Position numbers and translations under genes: made by a program. A stretch of DNA of 64,000 bases. Source: Embiotoca jacksoni (taxonomy: Eukaryota; Chordata; Actinopteri; Embiotocidae). Within the stretch, counting starts at the first letter, position 1; the number at the start of each line of letters is the position of its first letter. This document shows positions 1 through 14,070 of this stretch, piece after piece. The notes under the pieces are model-generated. The model saw only the letters and a list, made by a program, of their open reading frames with translations, was not told where the DNA came from and did no database searches. The DNA lies in contig JAKOON010000010.1 in assembly GCA_022577435.1 (NCBI GenBank), positions 20,316,024 to 20,380,023 on the forward strand, given 5' to 3'.

Positions 1-1625
1 AAATTATGGAGTGTCTCCCACAACAGATAGAGCTTTCTAAGAGAGTGGATAGCGCACGCTTGTTTCACCTCGTCATCAATCAAGCATGGAAGGCAATCTA
101 AAGGCTGTCAATACAGGATGGTGAATAACATTGAGAAGTCTTTGGTAAATGGGGAGGGAAGGCACGTAGCCAAAATGTAGGTAGACATCAAGGCAGAGCT
201 GTATTTCAGCTGCTTGATGTCATCCTAAATCTTGCTCAACACTTGGCAAGAGTTCTTGAAAGAATACAGCTGTTGTATCATCCGAAGGGGAAAAGTAGGG
301 CTGCGAACAGAATAAAACTGCCCTGTCGCCTTATTTGAGAGGCTTGGATTTGCTTTTTTGGGAAAGTAAAAATACTTTTAGGGGAAAAGTTTATTTCAAA
401 CTTAAAAACATAAACTGTGCCCTAAACAGCAAAACTGTCAGCTCAAGAAAATAATTATAATTCTTCTATCTTTTTCTAATCACCAAAGACACCTCCCATA
501 CAGGATTTCACTCAAACTGTTACCATGTCAACAACATCCTATTAGCACTAAACACTAAGTACACCTGATCCTGAAGGAAGTTGATTCAGTTATAAATAGA
601 AATATTGGAAAAATACAATTTTGGCCAAATAAATTAGTATTGTCTTAAACATGTAAAACTATATACAAAATTACAGGAGATCCCAATAATGGTACGGATT
701 GATCCTCTGGGGAGCAGGAATATCAATGCTGCTAAAGTAGTGAAAAGAAACTATTATTCTTTTGAAATGAGAAACTTGTTTGTAGTTTATTTAGTCTCTG
801 TTTTGTTTTGAGAAACTGCAGTCGTAAACATACCACGTTTCTTTAACGTCACATGACATGCTGTCTTCATATTTAACATACCCTTAAAGCCTTTTGGAGA
901 CACCAGTGAGTGGACTTGTCTAGTTTTGCATGGGCACGGTGTCATATTGAATCATGGGTGAAAGTCAGCGCTGACAGGGTTGCAGAGATACAGTGCTGGG
1001 AAGCTGTCAATCCAACTGAAGATGTTGCCATCCTGTTTGAACAAAGCATTTGTTCAATTTAAAAAACCTCAGTGACATTTTTCTTTTAATTCCCTTTAAA
1101 TTTGGACCTCCTGCAGGTGTAGATATGCAATCACTTAATTTTAAAATGCAGTTGAAATTTCCACAGCTTGAAGACAAAATTAGAGAAAATCAACATGAGA
1201 ATATTAAGTAGCTACAAAAAAACGGTAACTCTACCATATAACATCTCCTGAGGATCTCACTGTTTTAGGCACCAGTGGTTTAATGTCTTAACTTGCTGCA
1301 GTGATGTAGAAATGCGGTTGCAGGTGCAACAATGACCACTTTGCACCGCACTCAAACACAGCTGCTGCCTGTGGTCAGATGTGCAACAAACTTGAAACTT
1401 TTAATTATGAAGAGCAGTTAAACATTACCTGAAATTAAATTACTTACGGTTTATCTCCTTCTATTTCAATGTTCAACATTCAAGTGACGTTTGGATCTGG
1501 AGCAGTGTGTTTTGTGATCAGTGTGTGCACTCTGACATGCTCCTCATAGCAGCCATTAGCATTTCATCCCTAATTTTAAAAGTTGTCCAAACATCTTCCC
1601 CAACAGGCACACGCGCAAGCACACG

Positions 1626-1629
<4 letters not shown>

Positions 1630-1697
<68 letters not shown>
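1630..1697. repeat. (CA)n microsatellite
   Basis: About 34 uninterrupted CA units, preceded by a GCACACGCGCAAG-like imperfect lead-in. It creates spurious Thr-His and Val-Cys open frames on the two strands. Confidence 0.98.
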
Positions 1698-3129
1698 ATC
1701 TTTTGTAGATAGTTTCACAAAAGTTGTAAGCTGTTTTTTCAAATTCCGTTTAGTGTGTATCTTTCCTTGTCTTTTGACAAAAGTGTCTGTATTTCATAAC
1801 TGTTGAGATGAGCCTGCTAGATGTTCCCTTTTTTGTGTTCGATAGCACTGCAGTTTTTGGGATCGATACGTCCGTAAGTCAGTCAGTGCTGATGTCTTGC
1901 TGTCATCGTTGTGTCAATGTGTTTGCATGGGTAAATGTGAGCTATTGTGAAGAACTCTCCTGCTCTACTTGCAGGTTAAAGGCACCATATTCTGAAATAC
2001 CTATTAATTTTTAATACAGAGAAAGTTTGAAATAAACTAAACTAAACATAGATCAACACTTTAGCTCAGTCTGCAAGTGAAGTGAAAAATAAAATTTTCA
2101 TCTGCTCATTATACCATATTCACATAGACACCATTTTGTTCTCGTCTATTTGAGCTTTGTCTTAATGATCTAGAGATGACCATGTCCTGTTGAAATGTTT
2201 GGATCTTCCAAGTATCCCATGTCTTAAATAGTGTTGCACAAAAAAAAACAAAAAAACTGCTGCACTGGAAATATGATTCAGTACACACTGTTGTAGCTAT
2301 AATAGTTTAGTTTAGTTTTTTATACCAACAAACTATTTTCATTCCATTTTTGTCTGAAGACCATAAGGCCGAAAAGCAATTGATCTTTGAGGTTGAGCAA
2401 GTACATTTTCCAAAGCAGATACAGAAGAGAATCAATTTGAAGCAAGAGCACCCGGCACCACAATTGGTTGTGGGTATCAAAGGTTACCCTTTTCTGTCTC
2501 ATGAAACAAACAAACCATAAATCACGACTGATTGGACAGTGTGGCCGATGCTGGCATCGCCACGGCACGTACAGGAGAACCAAGGTTCCCATTAGTGAGG
2601 TAAATATGAAAGTAAATAAAGCTTTGGAAAGTAAATGCCAAGAGTTTTGTCATTAGATGATTATCTGGAAGATCAAAAATAGACTTCATTATCAGGAGGG
2701 GTCACATTTAACAAATTAATGCTCTTTCTGGAGTATATTCAAAATGAATTGCTGTTTTGCTGTAGTATATCCAATTACACTTTCAACCCTTGAAGTCTCG
2801 ACTATCCACCAAACGCCTCCCCTGATCAACAACTCACCTATCACAGCTTAGCAACTGTAACCAGGGATGGCAGATGTGTTAAACTTTGGATAACTACTCT
2901 TGCTGAAGCAGTACGTGTGAGGCAGTATGTATTTAGACAGATGCTATAAGCACTGAAAGGTTTTGGAGATGGGTGTCTTTTTTCTAGCCTTCCAGAAACT
3001 AGAAAGTAGAAATCCAGAAATCGTGTGATCGCAACAATTCATGTAAAATCAAACAATCTCTGCAATATTTGTGGGGAATTGCAGCTTTGCACAATTCCCA
3101 AGATTTTTACGTGAAAAGGTCTTCAATGG

Positions 3130-3256
3130 GGCCCTGTGATAGGCTGGCGACCGGTCCAGGGTGTACACTGCCTTTGCTCAAAAGTGAGCTGGGATATGCT
3201 CCAGCCCTCCCGTGACCCTCCTCAGGATAAAGCGGGTGTAGATGATGGATGGATGG
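3130..3256 (+). mobile_element. truncated RTE-type LINE 3' end with (GATG)n tail
   Basis: This 127-bp insert reads GGCCCTGTGATAGGCTGGCG ... CTCCAGCCCTCCCGTGACCC ... ending GATGATGGATGGATGG. I recognise this as a very common teleost 3'-end repeat with the GATG tail typical of Rex3/RTE-clade LINEs. It is flanked on both sides by the same 14 bases, AAGGTCTTCAATGG (3,116-3,129 and 3,257-3,270), a perfect target-site duplication that defines both ends. The clade name is from memory; the insertion itself is seen directly. Confidence 0.8.
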
Positions 3257-3630
3257 AAGGTCTTCAATGGTGCTGCTGAACGTATTACGGCACAAAGCCT
3301 TTAAAAAAAAAAAAAAAAATACTCAAGGATCTTCAACCTCTCCTCTCATCATCAAAACAAACCGCATGGCTGCTGACCGGAAAAACGGGAGGCGACCAGA
3401 AAAAAACGTAAGTGACCGAGCTTATGGTAAATGTAAAACTCAAAACTAAATGAAATGAGGAGTATGTTAAATTAGTTTTGTACATGCTTCCAGTTGTAAG
3501 AGATTGTACTCTATTGCCTATGTGTTGAATTAACATTATTCAAAAATAATTTCAAGCACTTATGTTTACAGAATATTTAGGTTTTGTGTTCTAAATTACA
3601 ATCACAGACTAATAAAGATAAATAACTTAA

Positions 3631-3688
3631 TTTTTTTTTTTTTTTTTGCAAAAATATAGATAAATATATATATATATATATATATATA
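3631..3688. repeat. poly(T) tract followed by (TA)n
   Basis: Seventeen T residues (3,631-3,647) are followed after a short spacer by a (TA)n run of about 13 units (3,663-3,688). Confidence 0.95.
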
Positions 3689-5270
3689 AATACATTATGA
3701 ATAAAGATTTGTGGGTAATGATCTTCAGGCCTCAATGATGGAGTTTGCTCAGTTTTCTTGAGAGTGAAGAAAAAGTATTTAAAATAAAGCTGGGTCACAT
3801 CTTGTTAAAGTGTCCATAAACAGCTTTGCTATTTCCAGGACCATAACTTTCTGGAAAGGCTCCAATTATTGGCTTTGACAGTCATACATTTTTCATAAGC
3901 TAGCCGACCGCCCATTGTGTAACCGTCTGATTTTCCTGGTACAGCGTGTCCTTGGCATATTTTTCTCAAGATAGCACAGGTAATAAATTGGTACGGTTTG
4001 GTGCTTAGCTCTGTTTAGATGGCGATAGGCTCTCCATTGATGATAATCATCTGTAGCAGTGCACAGCAACAGTGATTAATTGTTGATTTTCCGTCAGAGG
4101 TGGCAAGTGATGTATTTTACCCGTTTACAACGATTCGCTGACTGATTGCAAAGGTTATCGAGGAGTAAGATAAAAGCTCTCTTTTGTTCAGAGAACAACC
4201 TTGGATAGATTGCCCCTCAATTTGCAAGAAGACACTTCAAATTTCTATCGCAAGTCTGAAACGGAGTTTGTTTTTAGAGACTGAATGTCCTTCTCGGCAG
4301 AGGTAAGGACTTGTTGTCACGTGTGTTTGTTGTGCAAATGTCCCCTTTAAGTTCTACATCAAGAGAATCAGCGAATGCCTACATTTGAACAGACATTGCT
4401 GATTATTTAGACAGATAAAAGGAGAAGGCTCATTTGTATTCAGAGATGGGTAAAGAGGGAGAAGTGAGTACATGATGCCCAGGCAGGACGGATACTTGCA
4501 AATGAAAGCAACCCACAGGTCAAATCAATACTCTGTCTGCAATAATACTGTAAAGTGGCATACCAAGTCCATTTATATCTTTAATAACATTTATCACTTC
4601 ACCAGTCCAGTGAATGGCCACAGCAGAGAAGTTGGAGAACTCAGAAACGTATGCACACCACCCAGCTCTTCATCCATCTGAGAATCCTCTTTGAGATAAA
4701 AATAAAACACAATGCAAAGGGGAACCTGTCAGAGTGAATATTTGAATAAACATTTGAAATTCACTTCTGAGATGAGTCACATCTGTTGAGAATTGTACTC
4801 TAAGCTTTCATTTCCATTGTCTCCTCAGCCAATCTCTGATTGGCATTTAAACAAAGCTTCGAGTATCCTGAGAGGATTGACATTTGCGTTGCTATTCTTT
4901 ATCGTTGCTACTCAGCATATTTGGTATGATAAACCATTCTTAGATGAACTCAACACCTCTGTTTCTCTTTCTTTCATGTAATGGGAACAGACCTGCAATA
5001 AAATTAAACAGATTTAAATTTCCTGTTTAGACTTTGGACGGCAGTATGTTGTGTGTCTGCGGTATTTGGTCTGTGATGCTTTCAATATCTGGACCCTTTG
5101 CATGATCATAGTGACACATGCTTGGCCTACTCAACTGGGAGCCTCAGATCCTGGAATATTTAGTATACTTAAAAAAAAGTGAGCACATCTCATGGAAAAT
5201 GTTGACTATTTCAACATATTTGAGCAAGTAGGTTTTATGTCTGTACAACTGCCATTGTTGGGCTTAACAA

Positions 5271-5297
5271 CAAAACAATGAGCCGAAAGACACTAAA
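5271..5297. repeat. short dispersed repeat, copy 1
   Basis: These 27 bases, around AACAATGAGCCGAAAGACAC, match 8,981-9,007 at 25 of 27 positions. The family is not known to me. Confidence 0.45.
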
Positions 5298-8257
5298 TGG
5301 CTCTATAGAACTGAAGAAAAGTGAAAAATCAGATGATATTTCACTTACACAGTCATTCGCAGTCACTTTCCACATATTTTCTTTTCATACATTACGACTA
5401 TGTTGCAAAAACAGTGACCTGAATAACAAACTTTAGATTTTCCCTCATTCAGATGAAGAAAGACTATATGAGTGAGACAAATCTGAAAACACCTACAAAC
5501 TACAACAGAATAAGGCCCCAGAATGCACATATATATCAATATATATAAGAAATACCACGCTGAAAGCAAAGTATGTGTGCTCAGCAAAGGCCTTCCTTTG
5601 CTAAAGAAATATATTGGGTTTCAAATGTCAGAGCTACACAAAGTTCGACATCAAACTCCTGCACTCCTCCACTTTGTAGTTACTGGTGCATTGTTCAATA
5701 GGAGAGTCATCAGAGAGCTTCCGGAGGCGGTACGACCCCTGAGGTGACTCAGGTAGAGAGCGTTGCTTTGAGCCTTCGAGAGAGTTGGGGCTTTGCATTG
5801 TTGAAAAGCACTGGAAAAGTCAGGAAACATGATTCTCACCTCATGTTTCCACGCCTCTCCAGATGGATGGAAACCCTGTGGACAGGTACAATAGAATATA
5901 CTATGACCACATCGTCTTTATCTGTGTGGGCTGATGTGTTGATATGAGGAGATCCGAGGAGGCCTAACAAGGAATCTACAGAGAGGTATACTCAAGGTGT
6001 GAAGGATTTAGAAAATAAAAATTATTCAAGTTTCTGCGTTGAGGAAGTAACACATGATCAGACAGATCACCTGGCCAGTTTCATTCCCTTCATCGGGCCC
6101 ATCGCACGCCCACACGCATGAATGTCCGAATGTCCCATTACCACTTCGCTGTATGTTGGGATTGATTCCATCCATCCATGTTATTAGAGGCCTGAAGGGC
6201 AACCAATGAAGAGTATTGTACAGCAGAGCGCTGGTAACAATTCAATTAGCTGCCTCCATCTTTGCAAAACCTCCACATGACCTGCATCAGTGGATTTTGC
6301 TGACGATCAACCTATGTAAAGTGATGGCATCCTTGGGTTGTGCCTCGCAACGCAACCAACATGCTGATTGGCTGGAAGGACTGCAGGTTAATGGAATGGG
6401 TGGAGGGGAGGGGGGGAGTTCCTGTTATTTGCATCTCTGAGATTGGTTTTAGTGTAAGAGCTATAGAAAATCAGTGATGTTCCATTTCAGAAAACACAAA
6501 AGCACATTGAAATTACAGCTCTCTCCTCTGTTCTTTCAGAGATCGACTCATGTGCCATCAATGAATATATTCATTTATCTTGCAGCTGCAGCACTTCACT
6601 TATAACCTGTAATTTTATTTCTTGATTTGTGCATTACAAGATTAGCCGGTAGCTCATTCCTGCTGAATACTGTAAACCATCTTACTGTGTGCTGTTTTTT
6701 GGGTTCACTGATTGACCTTAGCTCATCTGTCCACATATAGTAACCGACATTTACTCTTTCACTTACCATATTTATGGGAAATCAAATTAAGCTTTGAAAT
6801 GTTAAATGTTTTTAATTCTCTGTGACTGCTGAGCATGCAAGTGATTATTTGCCAACTGACTCCATTTGCAGCAAGAAGCTTTTATTCACGACTGTCTAAT
6901 CTATGTTGCTGCTGATGTTCCCAAACTAATAAAAAAAAAGAAGAATCTGTAAAACAAACAAACAAAATGCTAGAATTATAAGGTAATGACGGTACTATAC
7001 ATTTCATATTATTTACTGATCCACAGTTTTATCAGATACATTTATAGTTGGACCAAATGTCAGATAACATCTTGTCTTTGCAAGTACTTCAAATCTCAAA
7101 AAAATTCTGCAAAAGGAGAGAAAAAAAGTCCAGAGCGGATTTGACAGAAATCCTTCCCCAAAAGGAAGTGGATGTCCTTGAGGTGTAGAACTAACATGAG
7201 CTAATATGTCAGCATTAAACAGGCTTGGGAGGTCATGCACTGGATCAAACTGGGAGCCAGTTTAGTGATATTTGGCCAAGAGCCACATAAGGCAGCAGTG
7301 AACAGCAGGGATTCCTCTCCCAGCAGGTCTCTGATAGATATAGAGGACATGGCTGCTTGCATAAGGTCTATCACGCTTCTATTTTAGATGATACACACTC
7401 ACACATGTCGTTGGATGTGGAAATACTGCATTTAGAAGGACATGTTGGCATTCAGCCTGGTCTGCTTGAGGGAATCAAAGTCAGATTGGGCAACATCCAC
7501 AGGAAGCGCTGCTAAGCCTTTGAAATGGATCTGTCCATGTGTACATTAATTGGTAAAAGCACTGAACACTAGTCTGCCTCACATCATGCGCCTTTAACAG
7601 GGTTTTTAGGCAAGTGATAGAAACACCAATCCCAGTAATCCTCAACACCAAAATCATAGCACTTTCTTGATCATTACTGACTCTCACTGTGCTTCTCCTC
7701 CCATATGAGTGTGCAGTTCGCAGCAAAAATCCAACCGTCAACACAAATCTATCACCCTGTACGCCACTTAAAACTGTCCTGAGCTTGTCCTAATCAAAAA
7801 CAGTATTTCAACCTTCTTCACTTTGCTGCTGAGGGAATCCAAAGCTTTGAAAAGTTTCAACTCGCTTTCTGATTTTGGAACAGGCTCAGTGTAGCTTCAC
7901 TTCATGAGCTGCTTCTTGAAGACAAACTGATGAAAACGCACTGAGCAATTTTTCAAGGCCAGCGTGCTACTATGTAGAAGATGTACTTGTTCGAAACACA
8001 CTATGAGAGATCTCTATTGGAATGAAGCTGCAGAAAGAGTGCAGGGAGCTTGCTCAGGCAAATAACCACAAATGCTGCTGTTGGTAATACATTCCCCCTC
8101 AAGTCATGGAGCTGTTTTGGGAAATAGCGCCATTAAAGTCATCACTGTCTACAAATTGGAAAGAACAACGGTATATGGGAACAATGACAAAGACTGGCTG
8201 ACCTTGATGGAGTTTATTAGCATAAAGCAGCCCTTTGGGCCCCACATACTGGCTGGT

Positions 8258-8289
8258 AGTGGTGGTGGTGGTGGTGTGTGTATGTGTGT
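8258..8289. repeat. (GGT)n/(GT)n compound microsatellite
   Basis: A GTGGTGGTGGTGGT run passes into GTGTGTATGTGTGT. Confidence 0.9.
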
Positions 8290-8756
8290 AAATGTAGTCA
8301 CTTCTGAAAGCTGTTTCATATAACCTTGTGTTACACGAGAATAAAAAGAAGATCATCACAATTGTGCTCACTGCTCACTTTACTTTTTAGTAATGGGTTT
8401 TACTCGTCACAAAACAATTCAAACAAATTACTGTTCTAGTAACTGTAAAAACTTGAGGTGAACACTTTCTATAAAAGTTGCATTGAGATCTTTAATCAGA
8501 AGTTAAATATTATTTTTAAAGGTAGTTTGTGATCATTTATATTTCTTAAAGGCCTGTTGGATTATTTCACTGCATAATCTGTGGATATTTGGTGGCAAAG
8601 TAAACCAACAGCAATGAGATCACATAAGTGAGTTTAGTATTTAGAGCTGCAATAATTGATTTGTCTGGCCACATCAAGACAGCCAAAAACACATTTACTT
8701 ATTATTATTTACACATCCTGGAGAGAACAAAAGTATATTAGCATTAATTTAGAGAT

Positions 8757-8771
8757 CCCCCCCCCCCCCCC
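8757..8771. repeat. poly(C) tract
   Basis: Fifteen consecutive C residues, an uncommon homopolymer in vertebrate DNA. Confidence 0.97.
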
Positions 8772-8980
8772 AACAAATGTAAGTCTCGTTTTTGCTTTAT
8801 TTTGAGCTCTTTTTTGGTCTCCACCAACTCCAGTGAAAAATATGGGGCTCTATAATGTTTGCAGGCTTAATTGTTTGTACATGCCTCTGGAATGCATGTA
8901 TGTAGAGTTGTTTTATTTGACTTATTTTCACTGAGAAAAAAGTCAAAGTTGCAGTAAGTGGAAAACATGGGCCCGGAAAC

Positions 8981-9007
8981 CAAAACAATGAGCTGAAAGA
9001 CTCTAAA
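8981..9007. repeat. short dispersed repeat, copy 2
   Basis: Second copy of the 27-base sequence at 5,271, in the same orientation, with two differences. Similarity does not clearly extend into the flanks. Confidence 0.45.
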
Positions 9008-10227
9008 ACCTACAAGGCATAAAGCAGGAGACTGCTGACTGAAGTGATAATTCTCTGTAGGGTTGTTCCTAAATTTCATCAACCGTTTATGTAAAAAAAT
9101 ATTAGAGCAGCAATAAGTAAACTATTCATGTTCAAAAATTAGATGCATAAGAATCAAGGAAACTGATTTGACTTTAAAAGTAATGGTTTTATTTGGCTTT
9201 TAAAAGCTGGGCAGATTCATACTTTCTTACTGAATTAATCTATAGTAAGTTACAAATAAACAGTTTACAAGAACAGTTTCCATTATATTGAACATTTATC
9301 ATTTTTGTGAGTTTCCTAAAGATTCCTTTTGCTGTTCTCTTCTTAGTGAATATATAGTAATAGTGACCAGAATTTTGTTGGTACTGTCTGAGTTGTAAAC
9401 GTGTGAAGCAGTGAGCTGTTTGTTTCAATGTTAGAGTCACGGAAAAGTTGCATGATCAATAATATATTACTTATTTGGCCAGATGCTTCTGACTTCCAGC
9501 TTGAACGCATAGTGGAGTATAGAGAAACTCTCCACAGATCAGACTCACAAACCAAAGATGTGCAAGTTGTATTAAAGTTAATGTAACTTGTCCTGGTCTT
9601 GTAAAGGTCAGACTCTTCAATGTTGCCATGTAATTTTTGCGGTTTTAATGGCATTTTTCATGGCTGGAAAAATATTGCACTGCAACTCCGATGTGTTTGA
9701 TAACTGTCCCTGCAGACAAGTTCTTTTCCCCTCTATCTCATTAAATGTAATCCCTCTAAACAGATCAAACTTGTTTCTCTATTCATTTGCCAAAACAGAG
9801 CCTACAGGCATCTTCAGATGTTATTGGTTTACAGCAGTGATTTTGAACCCTGGAGCAGTTTCTTCCTCTGTTGGGTTGCATTAGGAACCCCTGCAGTCCA
9901 AACTAATGGACCAGAGGCCTCATTGAGGTGCTGGTTCCTCTCCGGGTTTACAAACCAGCCTGGAGCTTTGTCTGGAGAGATGATGTGATCTGACTAGCTA
10001 AAGAAAGTACAATCATCAACATATAAATTCTTATCGTCATATAGTATGACTACTTTTTAAAGCCAACGGATATCAAACAGTGAAGAAAGGCTGAACTGAA
10101 ATCTAAGAAATGGAAATCACCAAGGATGTGATCCATTCAGACTAAACAGGTCATTGTGTGTGGATGCTATACTTAGCCTTCAAAAAACGGTCTATTATTT
10201 ATTGCATTAACTTGCCAGTAAGTGCAT

Positions 10228-10229
<2 letters not shown>

Positions 10230-10308
<79 letters not shown>
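10230..10308. repeat. (CA)n microsatellite
   Basis: About 39 uninterrupted CA units, the longest pure CA array in the window. Confidence 0.98.
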
Positions 10309-10311
<3 letters not shown>

Positions 10312-11274
10312 CACCTCAGCGCTGCCTATACAGTTCTGTCTTGGAGGCAGAGCAATGCCGGGTCTAATTGTGTCTTGGAGCTACTGTGCTGCTCCTCTCT
10401 GGAGATCTCATTATAAGGTCCACAAGCTGTTCAAGCACGTACGCTCGCTTCTCGCTCTCTCATCCCATCAGCTTGTACAGCATAACTGTCTGAAATCTCC
10501 ATCACCCCCTTTGCAGTATTGACAGAATAAAGCAATTATTGTTGATTAGGAAATTGCACCTTGCACCTAAAGAGAGACACGTAGAGACAAAGAGATAAAC
10601 TGCTCAGCGAGGTGTTTGATCTCGCTGTTGGCTGTCCATAATGAGTGTCTAGTTAGTGTCTCTGATCCAAGCCATGGGAGCAGTGGCTTTCAATGTCTTC
10701 ACAAAGTTTTGTCCATTTGACAGCTGTTATGACTGTTGAAGGGCCCAAAGCATTACTTTTTTGTGTCATTTTACTCATTCAGGTGTCATTTCAACTATTA
10801 CTTTACTTTTTTACAGGCACATCTGATTAATACATGATATGCAAAATACTGTAAGCACTCCATCTCTTCCGAACTGTTATTTTGTTTGTCATCTATGAAT
10901 TTAATGTTTATCTAAGTTCCTTAAATGCAATTTGGCTACTGTTATTAATGTTATTATCAGTGTTGTGGAAAAGCTCAGTTAACATCAACCCAGCAAGTAC
11001 AACTTTCCACATTGCTGCATTGAATTTAAATAATGTATTTCTGCAGTTGAGAACTACTTGTATGACCTGAGGGTGCTCAAGTAGTACTTATAGAAAAGTT
11101 TTTGTGAGCCAAGCTGTTCAATAAATAGTTTCGGGAAATACAATTATTAGTTTTCTTTCCGAGAGTGTGACGTCCTGTTCTGGGAGGCAATTAGCTTAAC
11201 TTCCCATAAAAACTGGAAGCAGGGGGGAAGCAGAGAGCCCGGCGGTCTTTAAGGCTGAAAAATACATCTACCAG

Positions 11275-11275
<1 letters not shown>

Positions 11276-11316
<41 letters not shown>

Positions 11317-11340
11317 AGGGTGGGGGGGGTGGGGGGGGGG
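11276..11340. repeat. (TG)n microsatellite joined to a G-rich tract
   Basis: About 19 TG units run into GAGGAGGGTGGGGGGGGT and then ten G. The G part (11,313-11,340) fits a quadruplex-forming pattern. Confidence 0.95.
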
Positions 11341-12363
11341 TCTCATGGCATAGTGATGGAAAGTTTAGCTTCATCATAGAAATTTACCTGCAATATAGAT
11401 TAGGTCCAGAGAGTCAGTTTATTAATTCCCCAAGAGATAAACCTGAAGGATCTGTGCAACTTCTTGCACATTTACTGTTCACTATTTAACCGCCAATCAC
11501 CCAAGCTCAACAAGAAGACCTTGGTGAAAAGGCTTTGACTTTTCTCCATTTCCTGTTTTGGAGGATTTGGGTTACTTCAGTGAGTCAGATTTAATTTTGT
11601 TGTCAAAACAATAATGTAGCTGCTAATAATAGCAAAAAACAACAAGATAAGACTAACGATAATCACTGATCCTAAAGTCCTAAATGCTCTCTACCCTGGA
11701 GGTTTATGTGCTGGGACCAGGCTCAAACTGTTATCAAAACACAAATATTCAAAAGTTGCCAAGCGTGGCAAAATCATTGAAGAAGATGCTTAAAATGGAT
11801 GAAATATTCGTTGTGCTTTATTTCTGTTGCATCAGATTTGGTTTAGTTACAGTTGAGAATTCTTAGAGTGTTTACTGACTCATTGTTAGTTACATTTAAT
11901 TTACAGTTCTAATTAGGTGGAAATAAATAAATGCAATTGTTTTCTGGAGTTTTTCAAATCTTGCTCTGGCCTGGTACTTATGATGATAAGGAGACCTATT
12001 GTGTTTAAAATTCTCCTTGGTGTCTCTTATCCATCGAGCCCAAGGCTGTTGACTTTTGGCCTCACTGTTTTGCATCTGTTACTGACTAAACTTGGAGATG
12101 TTTCCAGGCGATTATTACAAAATAAATTAAAAAAAAAAAAAGCCCACGGCTGAAGGGGTAAGATTGGGAAATTCAGAATATCTTGGTCATTTTCAAATGA
12201 GTCACACTGTTTTGAAGGCGAGCTGCAGCTAGTTATTTATACCTCACACTTCGAGGTATGATTCCACACGACTTCCACAACCACCCCACTGAGCGGCTCT
12301 ACTGGCCCTGCTGTTACTACACAGCTCCTTCCAGGTGGAGGGAACCGAATAGCCAAAAGAGAA

Positions 12364-12389
12364 GTGTGTGTGAGTGTGTGTGTGTGTGT

Positions 12390-12458
<69 letters not shown>

Positions 12459-12470
12459 TGTGTGTGTGTT
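12364..12470. repeat. compound (GT)n microsatellite
   Basis: More than 100 bases of GT repeat interrupted by GA, CT, AT and GC variants near its ends. Confidence 0.97.
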
Positions 12471-14067
12471 AGTCAGACTTTGAGAATAATAAAAATTGCC
12501 TTTGTCTCAGAGCTCCTTTAAAACTTTTGATTAAAGAAACTAACTGTTTCCTGTTTGTTTCATTTGTGCAGAAATAGGATCTGAAGAGTTACATGTAATA
12601 TTTTTTGATCTTAGTGACCTCCCAACCTTGTCGACATTGTGCGGGTGTCAGGCAACTATTAGAGAAGCTCGAAGTTATTTCCATCTACCTTGTGTGTTTT
12701 TGTGTCTTGGATGGAGTTAAGCCAGCTGCTTCCTGCAGTAGTTATGCTGATCTAAACTCATCAAGGTTTCCAGCCAAAGAGAGCAGAATCAGTCTTCTTA
12801 TCTACTGTAACTCGCAGCAAGAAAAGCAAAAAGGTGTATTTACCAAAAAGTTCCAACAGAATTAAGAAGTATTTTAACATCTTTTTAGCGTTAAAACTTT
12901 TCCTTTAACATTTTTAAAGAGTAGCTGTGACCCTGCCAAGGCAAAGATACAGTACGTAGTTTATTTGAGTGTCCTTTTATATTCCATTTCTGTCTCTGTG
13001 TAAATGATTTTAAATTAAACGAGCAAAAATACGAGGAGGAGTTTAATATGACAAGTGCTTCCTGTTGGGAGAGCCCAGAATAGAGTGAGCATCAGCTGGC
13101 TCAGATGAGGACTAATAAAGAGGTGAAATACTATAAAGAAAAGCTATCATTTTATCTTAAGAAGGACTCATAAACTGGGAGACATTAATCTGTGCATGGA
13201 ATGACCCACTGACAGTAACCATAAAGCCCGGCTGTTATCGAGACCACTGGGAAATATGAGTTTTTATAATAATCCCCAGTGATGGATTTGAGTTGATAGA
13301 GCCAAAAGGTCATTTTGATTCTGAGTAAAAAAAGAAAAAAAAAAAGCAGGTGTTTTTAAAAGAACTGAAGGATCCTACAGTTTTTCACAAGATAAATCTA
13401 CAACATGATTATACAGGTTTGTGTGTTATGCCCCTCAAATTTTGCTCATTAAAACTTGCGCACTTATTGAGCCGGCTATCTGTCCAGAACTCTGTGCTTT
13501 CCAAACACGGCAGTAATTGCTGTCAGTTTCTCTGCAGATAAATAAGCTGATTGCTCCCCTGGCTCTCTCACAGCCATGAATATATGTGTAAACAGTATCC
13601 ATTCGCGGCGGCACGGGGAATTAGCATCGGTTTGGTATCACAATGGAAATGCTGCCTTTTTTGCAAGCACTTTTATCAGATGCTGTTGAAAGAAAAAGCC
13701 CAGCAGCCTCTGCACCCCCGGCCCGCAGCTGTCTGAATAATGAAGTCACCTATCCCTCTTGGCTGCAGCCCAGGCGTAAAAAAAAGTATTGTCAGCATCA
13801 CAATGAGAAAGGCCGAGGGTCCCGGGCTCAGGAGACGGATGTGGTGTCCTTGTCTATCCAACACCCTCCAGCCCCCAACACCACTCCCCGCCTGCAGCCC
13901 CACTGTCACACACACCTTCCCCCCACACCTTCCCACCCGCCACCAGCCCATCACTCACTGTCACTCTGCAGGAAAATGAAACCTCTAATGCAGGCTAACC
14001 TTCCTTTTCACCTGCTGCTCCAGACTCAGGAGCCTTTTGTCTGATGCTCAAGCATGCAGCGCTAATA

Positions 14068-14070
<3 letters not shown>

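Noticed and set aside
1507..1806. Open frame rich in Thr-His, and its antisense Val-Cys frame; likewise at 10,222, 12,258, 14,000, 19,478-19,828, 21,229, 29,233-29,657 and 48,588-48,839
   Set aside because: These are translations of CA/GT microsatellites, with no domain on either side.
13643..14044. 133-codon Pro/Ser-rich plus-strand frame, followed by a polypyrimidine tract and CTGCAG
   Set aside because: Low-complexity C-rich sequence with no recognised domain and no partner exon.
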